Translations under genes and position numbers: made by a program
Shown: positions 44,205 to 54,894 of the stretch, one piece after another
Position numbering within the stretch: position 1 is the first letter of the stretch
How the letters are laid out: each line of letters opens with the position of its first letter
The notes under the pieces: model-generated
The model's database searches: none
The model's input: only the letters and a program-made list of their open reading frames with translations
Told to the model about the DNA's origin: nothing
Origin: Leptidea sinapis
Lineage: Eukaryota; Arthropoda; Insecta; Lepidoptera; Pieridae
Assembly: GCF_905404315.1 (NCBI RefSeq)
Contig: NC_066292.1
Span: 12,648,001 to 12,712,000, forward strand
Length of the DNA: 64,000 nucleotides
Reading direction: 5' to 3'

Positions 44205-45490
44205 TTTACAATGCCTGACGAACCATATTATAGCATTTGCAAAATTACTACAAAATTATAAAAATTATGCTCACAAAACAAGCCCACAAAATGATTCTAA
44301 GTAATTCAATTACAGTGTATTTTACACCAATAAAATAAATATTTATTAGATTATACAATTTTAATGTGAAGAATTATTATTAGGTGGACCAGGGCCTGTA
44401 AATGGTAGCAAGAAACTTATATTACGTAAAGTAATTCTGACTCCCCTTTTCTCCAGCTATTTCATATCGAGATATTTTTATATTGAATGTGTTCCTGAAA
44501 TAAATAACAAAAATGATGCATTGTTCTAGAGCAGACAATAACTCTTAAATCTACTAAACCAAGAAGAAATTTCACGAAATAACAGATTGTAATACTAAAC
44601 TTAAAAGTTACAAAGTCAACCTAAATCTGATTGGAATAGAAACTATAATTGTATAGTTTAACTAAAGTCTTTAACCTTTAGTAGGATTCTAACGTCATGG
44701 TAGTAAAACGTGCTTAAAATTTCAAGCTAGTTGCGAGTTGAATAATTGCATTAAGGTTTTCAACGGGCGAAAATGAGAAAAGATACGCTCACACAAATAA
44801 ATGAACCTTAAAATAGTGGATCCTTTTATCCCACCAGCACTTATCTAGATTACACGTTGTTATTATAAGTAAAGTTGTTGGGCAAGATACTGATACAATT
44901 TATAGGACTACGTACAGTTTCGTAATAAAATTCATTATAATTTAAACAAAATTCTGTATAACTGAAAGAAGTAAATAAATAATGTGTTTTAAAGTGCTAT
45001 ATATAGGTACGTATGACTGTTTGTTCCAAAGAGGATATAAATACTATGTAATAAGAGGCGGGACTGCCTGAGTAAAAGTTGCAATTTAGTTTAGTATGAA
45101 ACGTGCAGTGATTTGACATAAGTTTGAAATAGTAGTAATTACAGTATGACGATTGGCGACGAAGTAGAATCCCGGAAAGTTTGAAAGAAAATAGTTGCTT
45201 AGAACGTAGTGCATTTTGTTTATCTCCTTTTTTTACAAGATTATAACCTTCAACTGTCTATCTATCAATGACTGCACGTTTCATACAATCGAGTGAATCG
45301 ATCTCTTTCTTAGAGAGTTTCGCTAGGCTGGTTTTATTCTTCTGTGGTTTCAATACAGACGAAGATACAGACGTTATTCAATTCTAATGATTGTGATCAC
45401 AAAATGACATAATATTCTGATACACTTTTAATTTGTCCTACTATACTTGTACGGACTTACAAAATATAAACTTGTTATAAAGTTAAGAAC
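44205..45490. other. No recognisable gene
   Basis: AT-rich. The right part may belong to the Helitron whose end is at 45542, but no 5' end was found. Confidence 0.4.
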
Positions 45491-45542
45491 TGCGGGCAAC
45501 ATCGAAATAAACCAATCTCAAGCCATCTGTCGGGTCAGCTAG
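45491..45542 (+). mobile_element. Helitron 3' end
   Basis: It ends CTGTCGGGTCAGCTAG next to a T, like the Helitrons at 6290-6654 and 40700-42198. The 5' limit is unknown. Confidence 0.6.
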
Positions 45543-45589
45543 TAAACTATAAGAATAATGTATACCTACGAGTAGTATCATTGACATAT

Positions 45590-45770
45590 TGTATAGGTTT
45601 ATACCGATGTTATTTTCATGCATTTCATGTTTATTTGTATTTATGAATGTTTAAGTATATATATCGTATTAAATATATACGTTGTCTTGCAACCCATTGC
45701 ACAGGCTATGCCTAGTTTGGGGCAAGATAATTTGTGTAAAAAAGTGTCAATATTATTATTACGTACTTTA
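45590..45770 (+). mobile_element. SINE family 2, 3' part
   Basis: ACGTTGTCTTGCAACCCATT, CACAGGCTATGCCTAGTTTG and GGGGCAAGATAATTTGTG match the minus-strand copy at 42658-42900. The tRNA-like head is absent. Confidence 0.75.
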
Positions 45771-45947
45771 TTACAACTGAATCCTATTTCTTAAATTATT
45801 TATAATTATAACATATTTATAAAAAACAACATTATCAATATAATTATAATAAAATAGAGTGCGACCGGCGTAGGTTCACCACAATTCCGCCAATGGTTAG
45901 GGCGACAGACTGAGGAACTTCCGGTCTCAGCCTGATTTATCTAAAAT

Positions 45948-46779
45948 TATGGCGGAACCGTTAGTGTCCATAATAACTACTCGCAAACGAAAATAATTAG
46001 AAAAATGTAATTGTAGCCATGACAGTGAGATTGCGATTAATGAGATGCGAGGTGAGCTTACGCGAATGACTATGTTATTGGAGCGGTTTATGTCATCCCA
46101 GCAACAAACAATGGACGCGTTACGCGAAAACATTACGGAAATCAACTCTGAAATAAAAAACATTAAAGAGTCAACTTCGACACTCATAAAAGAACAGAGT
46201 GATATTAAGACTTCTGTTACCGAATTAAGTAATAAAATTTTAAAACATGAAGAAAAAATTACTATTCTGGAGACTGGCTTTACAGACCTACAAACGTCCA
46301 CTCTGTCTACTCCACGAGAAAAAGTGCTACTTGGAAATGAACAAACAATGTGTGAGTTGCGTGAACGTTTCACTAGAGAAAAAAATATAATTATTATGGG
46401 AATTACAGAACAGTTTTCAAAAAATGCGAAGGATGGGAAGGAAGATGAAGTGAGAATATATTCCTTACTATGCAATGTAGTTCAAAATTGCCCTAAGCCC
46501 ATAAAAATATTTCGTATAGGAAAATTTGTAGCAGGGAGGAACCGCAAGATCAAGGTTTGTTTTGAAAATCATGAACCTGCCAAAGCACTTCTTCGCAACA
46601 AAATTAAATTTCCGGAAAACATTAAGGTCTACTCTGACCAAACACCATTGCAAGTAAAATTTTATAATGAGATAAAAAATGAGCTTTCGGTCCGACTTGA
46701 GAAGGGCGAAAAAGACTTGACAGTAAAATATACCAAAGGAATCCCTACAATAATCCACGTCCCAAAAAACTACAATTAA
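45948..46779 (+). pseudogene. LINE ORF1: coiled coil and nucleic-acid-binding domain
   Basis: The likely start is ATG at 45948 (MAEPLVSIITTRKRK), followed by an in-frame TAA at 45993-45995. After it the frame is open to 46779 (from 46045: 244 codons). Residues about 20-95 form a coiled coil (LLERFMSSQQQTMDALREN, EQSDIKTSVTELSNKI). The C-terminal half (KNIIIMGITEQF, KIFRIGKF, KIKVCFENHEPAKALL, IKVYSDQTPLQVKFYNEI) has the RRM-like layout of L1-type ORF1 proteins. The product would bind the element's RNA as an oligomer. Only the early stop prevents a whole protein. Confidence 0.8.
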
Positions 46780-49700
46780 ATCCTACATATCTACCCGCTA
46801 ATAGTCTTGCTGCTCGTGATAATGTAACATATCAGATAGAACATGATTATACATGTATATCTTTTACTAAATCCCGACTTAATTTCTTCTATACAAATAT
46901 CCGTATCATACGCAAACAAGGAAAATTCGACGAGTTGAAGACTTTTCTGAAATCCATGCCCTGTAATATCCACGTAATACTTTTAACAGAAACTTGGTTG
47001 AAATCTGAACAGCAAGCATTAGAAATGCAACTTCCTAACTATACCCATTACTTTATCTATAGAACTGATAAAACTGGCGGCGGTGTATCTGCATACGTGC
47101 ATAATGACCTACAGCATAGTCTAGTTAGCTCAATTTTTTTTTATGGAATAGGAGGACAAACGAAACGAAACGAGCGTACGGGTTACCTGGTGTTAAGTGA
47201 TCACCGCCGCCCACATTCTCTTGCAACACCAGAGGAATCACAAAAGCGTTGCCGGCCTTTAAGGAAGGTGAACGCGCTTTTTTTGAAGGTACCCATGTCG
47301 TATTGTCCCGGAAACACCGCACAAGGAAGCTCATTCCATAGCTTTGTAGTACGAGGGAGAAAGCTCCTTGAAAACCGCACTGTGGAGGACCGCCACACAT
47401 CCAGATGGTGGGGATGAAATCCTAACTTGTGGCGTGTCGTGCGAAGGTGAAATTCGGCGGCAGGAATCAGGTTAAACAGCTCTTCGGAGCACTCCCCGTG
47501 ATAAATGCGGTAGAAGACACACAATGATGCGACGTCTCTACGCAACGCCAAGAAATCCAGCCGTTCACAGAGCACTGAGTCCCCGACAATTCGAGCTGCT
47601 CTACGTTGCACACGGTCAAATGGATCGAGCAGATACTGGGGTGCGCCAGACCAGAGATGACAGCAATACTCCATGTGTGGCCGGACCTGCGCTTTGTAGA
47701 GCGCTAGAATGTGGGCCGGCTTGAAGTATTGCCGTGCTCTATTTATGACGCCCAGCTTCTTCGAAGCCAATTTGGCTTTGGCCTCCAGATGGCCACGGAA
47801 TTGGCAATCGCTCGAGAAAATTTATGAAAATGGCAATAATTATCTTTGGATAAACCTAAAAAAACTACTTTACTATCCTGGTGATACTAATTTTAAGACG
47901 TTTTTGGAATCCTTCGAAACCCAAATTGAAAATCGGAAGAGGGCCATATTATTTGGTGATTTCAACGTAAATCTATTAAAAACTGATAGCAAAAATAAAT
48001 TATATAAGTCTTTTATGCGTGAGTCTGGATACATACTATAAAATAATTTACAAGAAAGATACTGCACCAGAGAAACAGCCACTTCCAAATCAACCATAGA
48101 TCATATCAGTACCAATCTAACGAATTAAAACTTCCACATGATAAATATAGACTCTTCAATGTCTGACCATAAACAGATTATACTACATTTGAAAAAATTT
48201 AAAACACCATCTAAACAGAAAACCAAATACGAGGCTATAGAATATAGCCAATTACAAAATTTAGTTAAAACTACCATCGATGAACTACCGGAAAACTATA
48301 GCGATTTAGAAGAGTTTATTAAACACAGTATTAAGAAAAGTAAAATAATAAAAACTAAAATACTTAACTTACCACAAAAGGATTGGGTTAATAAAGATAT
48401 AATAGACTCAATTAGTCAAAGGAATCAATCATGGAAAAACTTGAGACAAGACCCAGAAAATGAAGATCTACAGAAAGCCTTTAAAAGGAATAAGGAAAAT
48501 ACAGAAACAAAAATTAAAGCTACAAAAGAATCGTATTACCGTAAAGAGTTTCAAAAATATACAGGAGATCCAAAAAAGTTGTGGACTCTTATACTTATAC
48601 CCTTGCATCTAACATACTTAAAACCTTCGATATTCCTCATAAAATTGTAACTGAAGCTGGTCCCATCACAGAACTGCCGAAAATTTGTAAAAAATTTAAT
48701 GATTTCTTCTCCACAATTGGCCCTTTACTTGCACACCAAATACCGAACAACTATCACAACAATATCACATATACAGTACCACATTTTCAAACACAATATA
48801 ATCTATCTGAACTAGTGCCATGTAATGAAATTGAAATATCTAATATTATCAACAACCTAGATCCTAATTGCAGTACAGGTGTCGATGGTACAACGACTAA
48901 ATCAATAAAATGTATTAAAGGATTGATTTTAAATAAACTTACTGCTAGTTTAAATAAACTTCTGTCAGAGGGTCAGTTTCCAGTATCGCTAAAAACTGCT
49001 AAAGTAACCCCCATTTATAAATCAGGAAGTAAAATGGATATCAATAACTATCGGCTCATATCAGTACTACCAGTGATTTCCAAAATACTCGAAAAACTTC
49101 TATATACGAGATTATACAATTATTTAGATTCTTTTAACTTTCTCTCAAATAGGCAATATGGATTCAGGCCAAAATCAAACACACTATCAGCCACAGTAGA
49201 CTTAGGTACAAATATAAAACTTAATATAGACTGTAAAAATATTGTTTTGGGAGTATTCAAAGACCTTAAAAAAGCATTTGACACAGTAAGCCATTCGTTA
49301 CTAATAAAAAACTGGAAGGTATTGGAGTCACTGGTACAGCACTAAATATGTTTATATCTTACTTAAGTAATAGATCTCAATTAGTAAAAATAAACAATAT
49401 TCAAAGTCAGCCCTTGCCTATTACTTGTGGCATTCCACAAGGTTCAGTATTAGGACCATTACTGTTCCTTATATTTGTAAACAACATCCACGATATAGGT
49501 TTACATGGCCAGGTCACTCAATACGCAGACGACACATGTCTATTTTATTTTGGATCCTCGATTCATGACATTATCTCACATGCGCAAAAGGATCTCGAAC
49601 AACTGTGTGAGTGGTTCCAATACAACCTTCTAACAATTAACGTTTCAAAAACATCTTATGTAATCTTTAAGGCCAGAAACCAGAGTGTTCCGTCTCATTC

Positions 49701-50022
49701 TCCACTTACCATAAATGGCATAAAACTGCAGCAGAAACAAGAAGAATAATACCTTGGCTTAAGAATAGACAGTAAATTGACTTGGAAATCTCAAATCGAC
49801 CACGTCAAATCTAAACTATCATCACTATCTGGTTCACTTCGTAGACTTGTTCATTGTCTTCCAAAGCAGGCCCGTCTAACGATATACAACTCATTAGTTA
49901 AATCACATTTATTATATTTGATAGAAGTATGGGGCAGCGCCGCTAAATTTAAGTTACAAGAATTACAAGTAATACAAAACAAACTAATTAAAATACTTTT
50001 CCTCTTATACCATAGTGACATA
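46743..50022 (+). pseudogene. LINE ORF2: endonuclease and reverse transcriptase, interrupted
   Basis: Endonuclease N-part: FYTNIRIIRKQGKFDELK, VILLTETWL and GGGVSAYVHNDLQ, up to 47130. A LINE fragment follows, then the same frame resumes with LEKIYENGNNYLWINL, AILFGDFNVNLL (47935-47970) and STIDHIST; SMSDHKQIIL at 48157 is in a shifted frame. The RT has AKVTPIYKSG, SVLPVISKILEKLL, GVFKDLKKAFDTVSH, CGIPQGSVLGPLLFLIF (49430-49480) and QYADDTCLFY (49519-49548), then the thumb to 50020. Frameshifts lie near 48050, 48590, 49340 and 49750. The first RT frame (48581-49345) replaces the usual NYRPISV by NYRLISV. The 3' end is lost. Confidence 0.8.
47131..47813 (-). mobile_element. LINE 3' fragment, copy C (longest of the family)
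   Basis: It encodes 189 uninterrupted codons: LASKKLGVINRARQYFKPAH, LYKAQVRPHMEYCCHLWSGA, FDRVQRRAARIVGD, CERLDFLALRRDVASLCVFY and TKLWNELPCAVFPGQYDMG, then a 3' UTR (GTGGGCGGCGGTGATCAC) and an A-rich tail (47131-47142). The 5' end is cut within the RT-thumb region. It sits in the endonuclease of the LINE at 45850-50022; host codons on both sides stay in one frame, and GCTC flanks both sides. Confidence 0.85.
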
Positions 50023-50024
50023 GT

Positions 50025-51792
50025 TTCCTGACCAGCGTTGAATGTTGAACACAATCAAAAGCCTTAGATAAATCACAGAAGATACCAAGTGCATTCTGTG
50101 ATTCCTCCCAGGCCTCAAAAATATTCCTGATGAGTTCAACACCTGCATCCGTAGTCGAGCGTCCCCTAGTAAAGCCAAATTGTTTTATATGAAGTAACTT
50201 ATAAGTGTTAAAGTGAGTAAGCATTTGGCTTAAAATAATTTTTTCAAAAATTTTACTAAGGTTCGGCAACACCGAAACAGGGCGATAGTTATTCGGGTCA
50301 GAAGTGAGTCCCGATTCAAATATTGGTGTAATTTTACTATACTTCAGAAGGTCAGGAAACACGCCATGTTCAATACAGCTATTAAAAACTAGTGCTAGAT
50401 ATGGTGCTATGACGTCAATAACAGAACTTATTATTTTTACAGATATCAGCAGTTTTTTTCATTTCTAAGGATCTGAAAGTTTTAATTATTTCTGCTGGGC
50501 TAACAACACTGAATTTGAAATTTTGTTTACATTCCTTAACATTTTCCAAAAGAAGTGACTCGGCAACACTGGTGGAGGAGACAAGGGTGCTTGAGATGGA
50601 AACTGGAATGTCAGAAAAAAAAATCTCAAAAGCAGAAGCTACTTCCTGCTCAGAGTGGATTTTTGTATTGTTTATTATTAGATTATATTCAAACTTGCAG
50701 TCTTTCGCTCTTCCAGATTCCCAGTTAATAACTTTCCAAGTCATTTTTATTTTATTTGAAGCATTTTTCTCTATGCATATATTGCATTGACTTAGCAATA
50801 GTACATACTTTCTTAAATAATTTTGAATAATTTTTCACATATACAAGGAAAGATGCATCATGATAACATGATGATCTCTCACTATATAGTTCATATAACC
50901 GTTGTCTGCTCCTATGAATACCAGCTGTTGCCCAGTTGTTAAATGACAAGAGACCACCCGAGTTGACTGTCTTTGAAGTAAATATAGAAGCAAATTCTGT
51001 TTTGATTATTTTAAATAACTTACCATACTTCTCATTTGGAGTACTGTTATAATTCAAATACAAGTTTGAGAGTTTTTCCGAAACATTGCCTCTATATTTC
51101 TCCATTCGCCCATTGTTTACCAGAACAAACATAAACTTTTTAGTTGAAGTACATTTGTTCCCTTCAATATTAAAAGAGGCTAATTGACCAAAGTGGTCTG
51201 AGCTCAGTTTACTAATTATTGATTGAGAAATAGGTTTATAATTAGTAAAAATATTATCAATACAGCTTTTAGAGGTGCTGGTTACTCTAGTAGGTTCTAA
51301 GAAAATATTTGATAAATTATATGATTTAAACAAAGATTTGAATCTAATACTTGTGGTGGATTTTTCTAATAAGTTAATATTAAAGTCACCACAAATCATA
51401 ATATATTTCTTAGATTCTGATAATTTTGATAAAACCTCGTCCAATACACTCTCAAATAACTCATATAATGCGTCGGGGGGTCTGTATATACTTACAACAA
51501 TGGCACACTCAAGCTCTGCACAGGCTATTTCAATGGTACGTTCAACAGAGAGGCCCACAATATCTTTACGGTCTTTGAATTTAAATGATTTACTTATAAG
51601 TATAAGAGAGCCACCACGTGTTGCCTTTTCTCTGCTAAACACACTTGCCACCCGATGACCACTGGAGTTAAAAATGAGCTCATATTTTCTAAGCCAGTGT
51701 TCAGTAATACATAAGATATCAATATTTTCATGGTTCATTAGTAACTCCAGTTCCAGTTCTTTACCTAACAATCCTTGCATATTTTGGTGCAT
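50025..51792 (-). pseudogene. CR1 ORF2: intact endonuclease, start of reverse transcriptase
   Basis: One frame of 346 codons (51792-50752) holds a complete AP-type endonuclease: MHQNMQGLLGKE, LCITEHWL, GGSLILI, VVSIYRPPDAL, MICGDFNINLLEK, CIDNIFTN and LSSDHFGQL. It is followed by NNWATAGIHRSRQRLYELYS. The frame then breaks near 50750. The RT pieces TWKVINWESGRAKDC (50750), ISVSISS..., FPDLLKYSKITPIFESG, YRPVSVLPNLSKIFEKII, FTRGRSTTDAG and FCDLSKAFDCVQH follow down to about 50025, where the element ends before the VPQGS and FADD motifs. It is inactive for lack of the RT catalytic core. Confidence 0.85.
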
Positions 51793-51881
51793 CAGGTTTA
51801 TAACTTTACAATTATTATGTTTACTATTATTTGTACATTGTGTATTTATATTGCTAGAGGAGTCCCCTATTGTCTTATTGA

Positions 51882-52430
51882 CTAATTTAAATAATTTGGA
51901 ACATATTCCAAACCAGAAACTAAACTATAAGACTGCTCAATAGAAGCAGTGTTAATCAAATAATTACTTTGCTCAATAGGAGCAGAGTCCAACAAGCTAT
52001 TACACTGCTCAATAGAAGCAGTGCTAATCGACTTACTAACCTGCTCAATAGAAGCAGGGGACCGGGTTGCCAAATAATTAGCTGAGTTATAAAATAAATA
52101 AAAGGATAGCGATTTAGCTATCTGTCTTTTATAAAAATTAGATAGGTGTAACCTATCAAATATCAACATTATACATTTATGATTAATTATATTATTAATA
52201 TCAATTATGTGTATGTTACTACATAATAAATTACCATTATATATCACATAATTTGAATGAGACAATAGGGTTAACATATTATTCAAATTGTCTCTTGCTT
52301 TGTTTTCCTGTGGCAAATCCTGTATGAATGGCAGTGTGAATATTATAAGATTTTCTATTTTTAAACTATTTAACTCATTGTATAATTTTTGTAGAACATT
52401 TTTATTTAAATTCCCCCTTCTCCCAATCAT
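51882..52430 (-). pseudogene. CR1 ORF1 C-terminal part: truncated SGNH domain plus tandem repeat tail
   Basis: The frame opens IIVMIGRRGN, the position of SGNH block III. It continues LIIFTLPFIQDLPQENKARD and keeps FDRLHLS, the block-V Asp-x-x-His catalytic pair. The block-I Ser region is lost beyond the truncation. The tail (residues about 125-170) carries four degenerate copies of [AP]xIEQ every 14-16 residues, seen in the DNA as CTGCTCAATAGAAGCAG and variants between 51930 and 52055. A stop closes the frame at 51882. It is related to the ORF1s at 4133-4827 and 57213-58510. Confidence 0.65.
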
Positions 52431-52469
52431 AACAATAATAGAGGTATTAGAGCAGTGAGTATCACTGAT

Positions 52470-53923
52470 GCCTCGCCGATAGTCTCGAGAGCCAGTGCTC
52501 TACAAATGCAGCATCCGACCCGACACACCTTGACGAAGTTGAACGTCGCTCCGCTCTGAGCCCTTCAGGCGATGTAATAAAACCCACCTCTTACGAAGAG
52601 GTGAAGCTAATCATTAAGGAGCTTCACTCCAAGAAGGCCCCGGGGCCCGACACTATAAACAATAGGGTTCTTAAAATCCTACCCTCGACTCTTAGTACTT
52701 TATTGGTTACCATTTTTAATTTTCGTTCCCCGAACAATGGAAGGATTCCATTGTTATCGGTTTCCCAAAACCCAATAAACCTAATGCTAATCCGAGTAGC
52801 TATAGGCCTATTAGCTTAATTAACTCGATCGGGAAACATTACGAAAGATTAATCCTCGCGCGTCTTAATCATTACATCGCGGAGCTCAACCTGATACCCG
52901 ACATACAGTTCGGATTCAGAACCGCTCACTCGTGTCCCCAGCAGGCTCACCGACTCACCGAGTACATTCTCGTACGGCGTCAACTTCACGCTACCACGGC
53001 AGCCGTGTTTTTCGATGTCGCGAAGGCATTCGACAAGGTATGGCACAACGGCTTAGTATTCAAGCTGTATCAACTGGGAGTGCCAGACAGGCTCGTGCGC
53101 ATCATACGAGCCTACCTTACTGATCGCTCCTTCCGATATCGAGTAGAGGGCACCCTATCCTCACCCAGACCCATCAGGTCTGGCGTGCCACAGGGTTCAG
53201 TCCTCTCTCCCACTCTTTTCTCGCTCTTCACGAGCGACATTCCCAAGTTTCCGAGTGTCCAGCTCGCTCAGTACGCTGACGATACGGCACTCTACTTTGG
53301 CTCCGCTCTATTGAACCGCTCAACCTTGAGCAGGAACATTAAAGTACTTCAAGCCGCCGTCGATGAACTAGGCAACTGGTTCAGAAAATGGCGGATTGAA
53401 GTGAACCCCACCAAGAGTGCAGCGGTACTCGGTAACGCGAATAGCATTCGCGCTAAAAAACGACCGACCGACGTCATTAAATTGTATGAAACACCCATAC
53501 CGTGGGTGAAGGATTACAAATACTTAGGAGTCACGTTCAACAGCAATATGAACTTCAAGAAACATATTGATACGGTATGCAATAGAGCCCGATTTGTCCT
53601 CAGTCGCCTTTATCCACTTGTGTGTGGGCGAAGCAAACTTCCGCTCAAACACAAAGTGACGCTGTACAAAACCATCGTACGGCCCATACTGTCATACGCA
53701 AGCGTCGTTTTCGCGCACACCCGACCGAGCTACTTACGTCGTTTGCAAGTAGTTCAAAAAAAATCCGAAACGTTGACCTTCACCGCGACCTAGAGCTTCC
53801 GACGATAGCTCAACACTTTAAAGAGATCTCGCGACGCTTCGTTGACAAGGCGCCTAACCATCCCAACATCTTGGTTAGGAAGGCATGCGGGTACACCCCC
53901 TTCACCATAGTCTCAACCCAATA
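52470..53923 (+). pseudogene. Jockey reverse transcriptase, frameshifted
   Basis: Blocks in order: ADSLESQCSTN and HLDEVERR (52470-52560); KPTSYEEVKLIIKELHSKKA then PGPDTINNRVLK; after a frameshift near 52700-52730, PKPNKPNANPSSYRPISLI and FGFRTAHSCPQQAHRLTEY; then 53005-53793 with FFDVAKAFDKVWHNGL, SGVPQGSVLSPTLFSLF, AQYADDTALYFG (53269-53304), NPTKSAAVL and YKYLGVTFNSNMNFKKHI. A second frameshift in an A-run near 53755 leads to KIRNVDLHRDLELPTI and the C-terminal end at 53923. This is a classic Jockey-clade RT. Only about three indels break it. Confidence 0.85.
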
Positions 53924-54584
53924 AGACGTCCCAGACACGTAACGGTAGACCCGGATGACGACATCACCATCGCGAACGCGACACCCACACAAACACCGAC
54001 ACAAACACGCACACACCGCCTTCGCAGGCGTAGGCGCGGTCAACCACCGCAAACCACTGGCACTCGTCGCTCTGACGATGGCCAGCGGCCCGCACCCTAG
54101 ATACACCACACATTGTTTTGATACCCAACGAGACGTTAGTCCTCGTCCTTTAATCGCTTCACTACACTCGCTCACACATGGACTGACTGACGGACTGACA
54201 TACACCACTTACAGAATCACAAACACACTCCACAAACAGACACAAACACAAACATACATGCACACAAACATTTACACTACGTACATACATACAAACACAC
54301 ATACCTACAATCATAAACACATACATACACACTTACATACATTACACAAAGCATCACCACACTCGCCGGCGAGTGTGTTCTTATCACCTTTTCATCTTTC
54401 ATCTTCATTTCATCTTCATTTTCATTCTCTCTCCTTCCCACAAGCACACAGCCGGTCTGAGGTTCGAGTCTCCTTAGGAGACGCCCCGCGACTGTTGTTG
54501 CGTAGTCTTTGCGGCCTCCACGGCCCACGTCCTACTTCGCTGTGAAAGCCAGGGCTGCTAACAGCACAGAGGAGGTTTTAGTCG

Positions 54585-54606
54585 GTATGGGGTGTCCGCT
54601 AACGCG
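54585..54606 (+). repeat. Perfect 9-bp stem-loop in the Jockey 3' UTR
   Basis: GGTGTCCGC and GCGGACACC pair across a TAAC loop about 85 bp before the poly-A run. A shorter inverted pair (CGCCC/GGGCG) lies just downstream at 54628-54643. In LINEs, 3' structures can guide RT recognition; that role is inferred here. Confidence 0.75.
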
Positions 54607-54894
54607 GACACCCGAGTCCGACATATTACGCCCCGTTCCGGGCGTAAATAAATAAATACGTAACCGTATATCCTCCTCTCAAAAAAAAAAAATCAAAGAT
54701 GCAGGCACTTTTAATTTATTCAAGTTTCGTTTAGCGAAATATATTACAGATGATACTTCCTTTTTCTAGCACACACTTATATTTAGTTTTATACCTGTTT
54801 TTTTATATATTATGTTTATCATAAGGTCGATTCATAGATTATTATTTATAAATATTGTTCTCATGTCAGTGACAGTTTGTTATGTTTTTAATGA

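Larger units (their letters stand above)
45850..50022 (+). mobile_element. CR1/Jockey-group LINE with coiled-coil ORF1, interrupted
   Basis: Plus-strand order: 5' UTR (from about 45850), ORF1 (45948-46779), then ORF2 overlapping it (from about 46743) with endonuclease, RT and part of the C-terminal domain. It is cut off at about 50022 by an opposed CR1 element and carries a LINE fragment in the endonuclease at 47131-47813. Confidence 0.8.
50025..52436 (-). mobile_element. CR1 element with SGNH-type ORF1, truncated at both ends
   Basis: The minus strand carries the end of ORF1 (52430-51882), an intact endonuclease (51792-51000), the linker and the first RT blocks, which stop at about 50025 against the opposed LINE. 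The upstream end (52436) is cut inside the SGNH domain by a Jockey element. Confidence 0.8.
52437..54705 (+). mobile_element. Jockey element, 5' truncated
   Basis: The plus-strand RT region (52490-53923) is followed by a 780-bp GC-richer 3' UTR that ends GGCGTAAATAAATAAATACG, a short spacer and a poly-A run (about 54681-54692). The endonuclease and ORF1 are missing. The codon and base composition are clearly more GC-rich than the flanks. Confidence 0.85.

Noticed and set aside
45927..46475. 182-codon minus-strand frame
   Set aside because: Antisense of the coiled-coil ORF1; Ser/Phe-rich composition is a complement effect.
53955..54545. 196-codon plus-strand frame with many Thr and His
   Set aside because: It is the Jockey 3' UTR, rich in CA/TACA repeats. 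Low-complexity translation, no domain.
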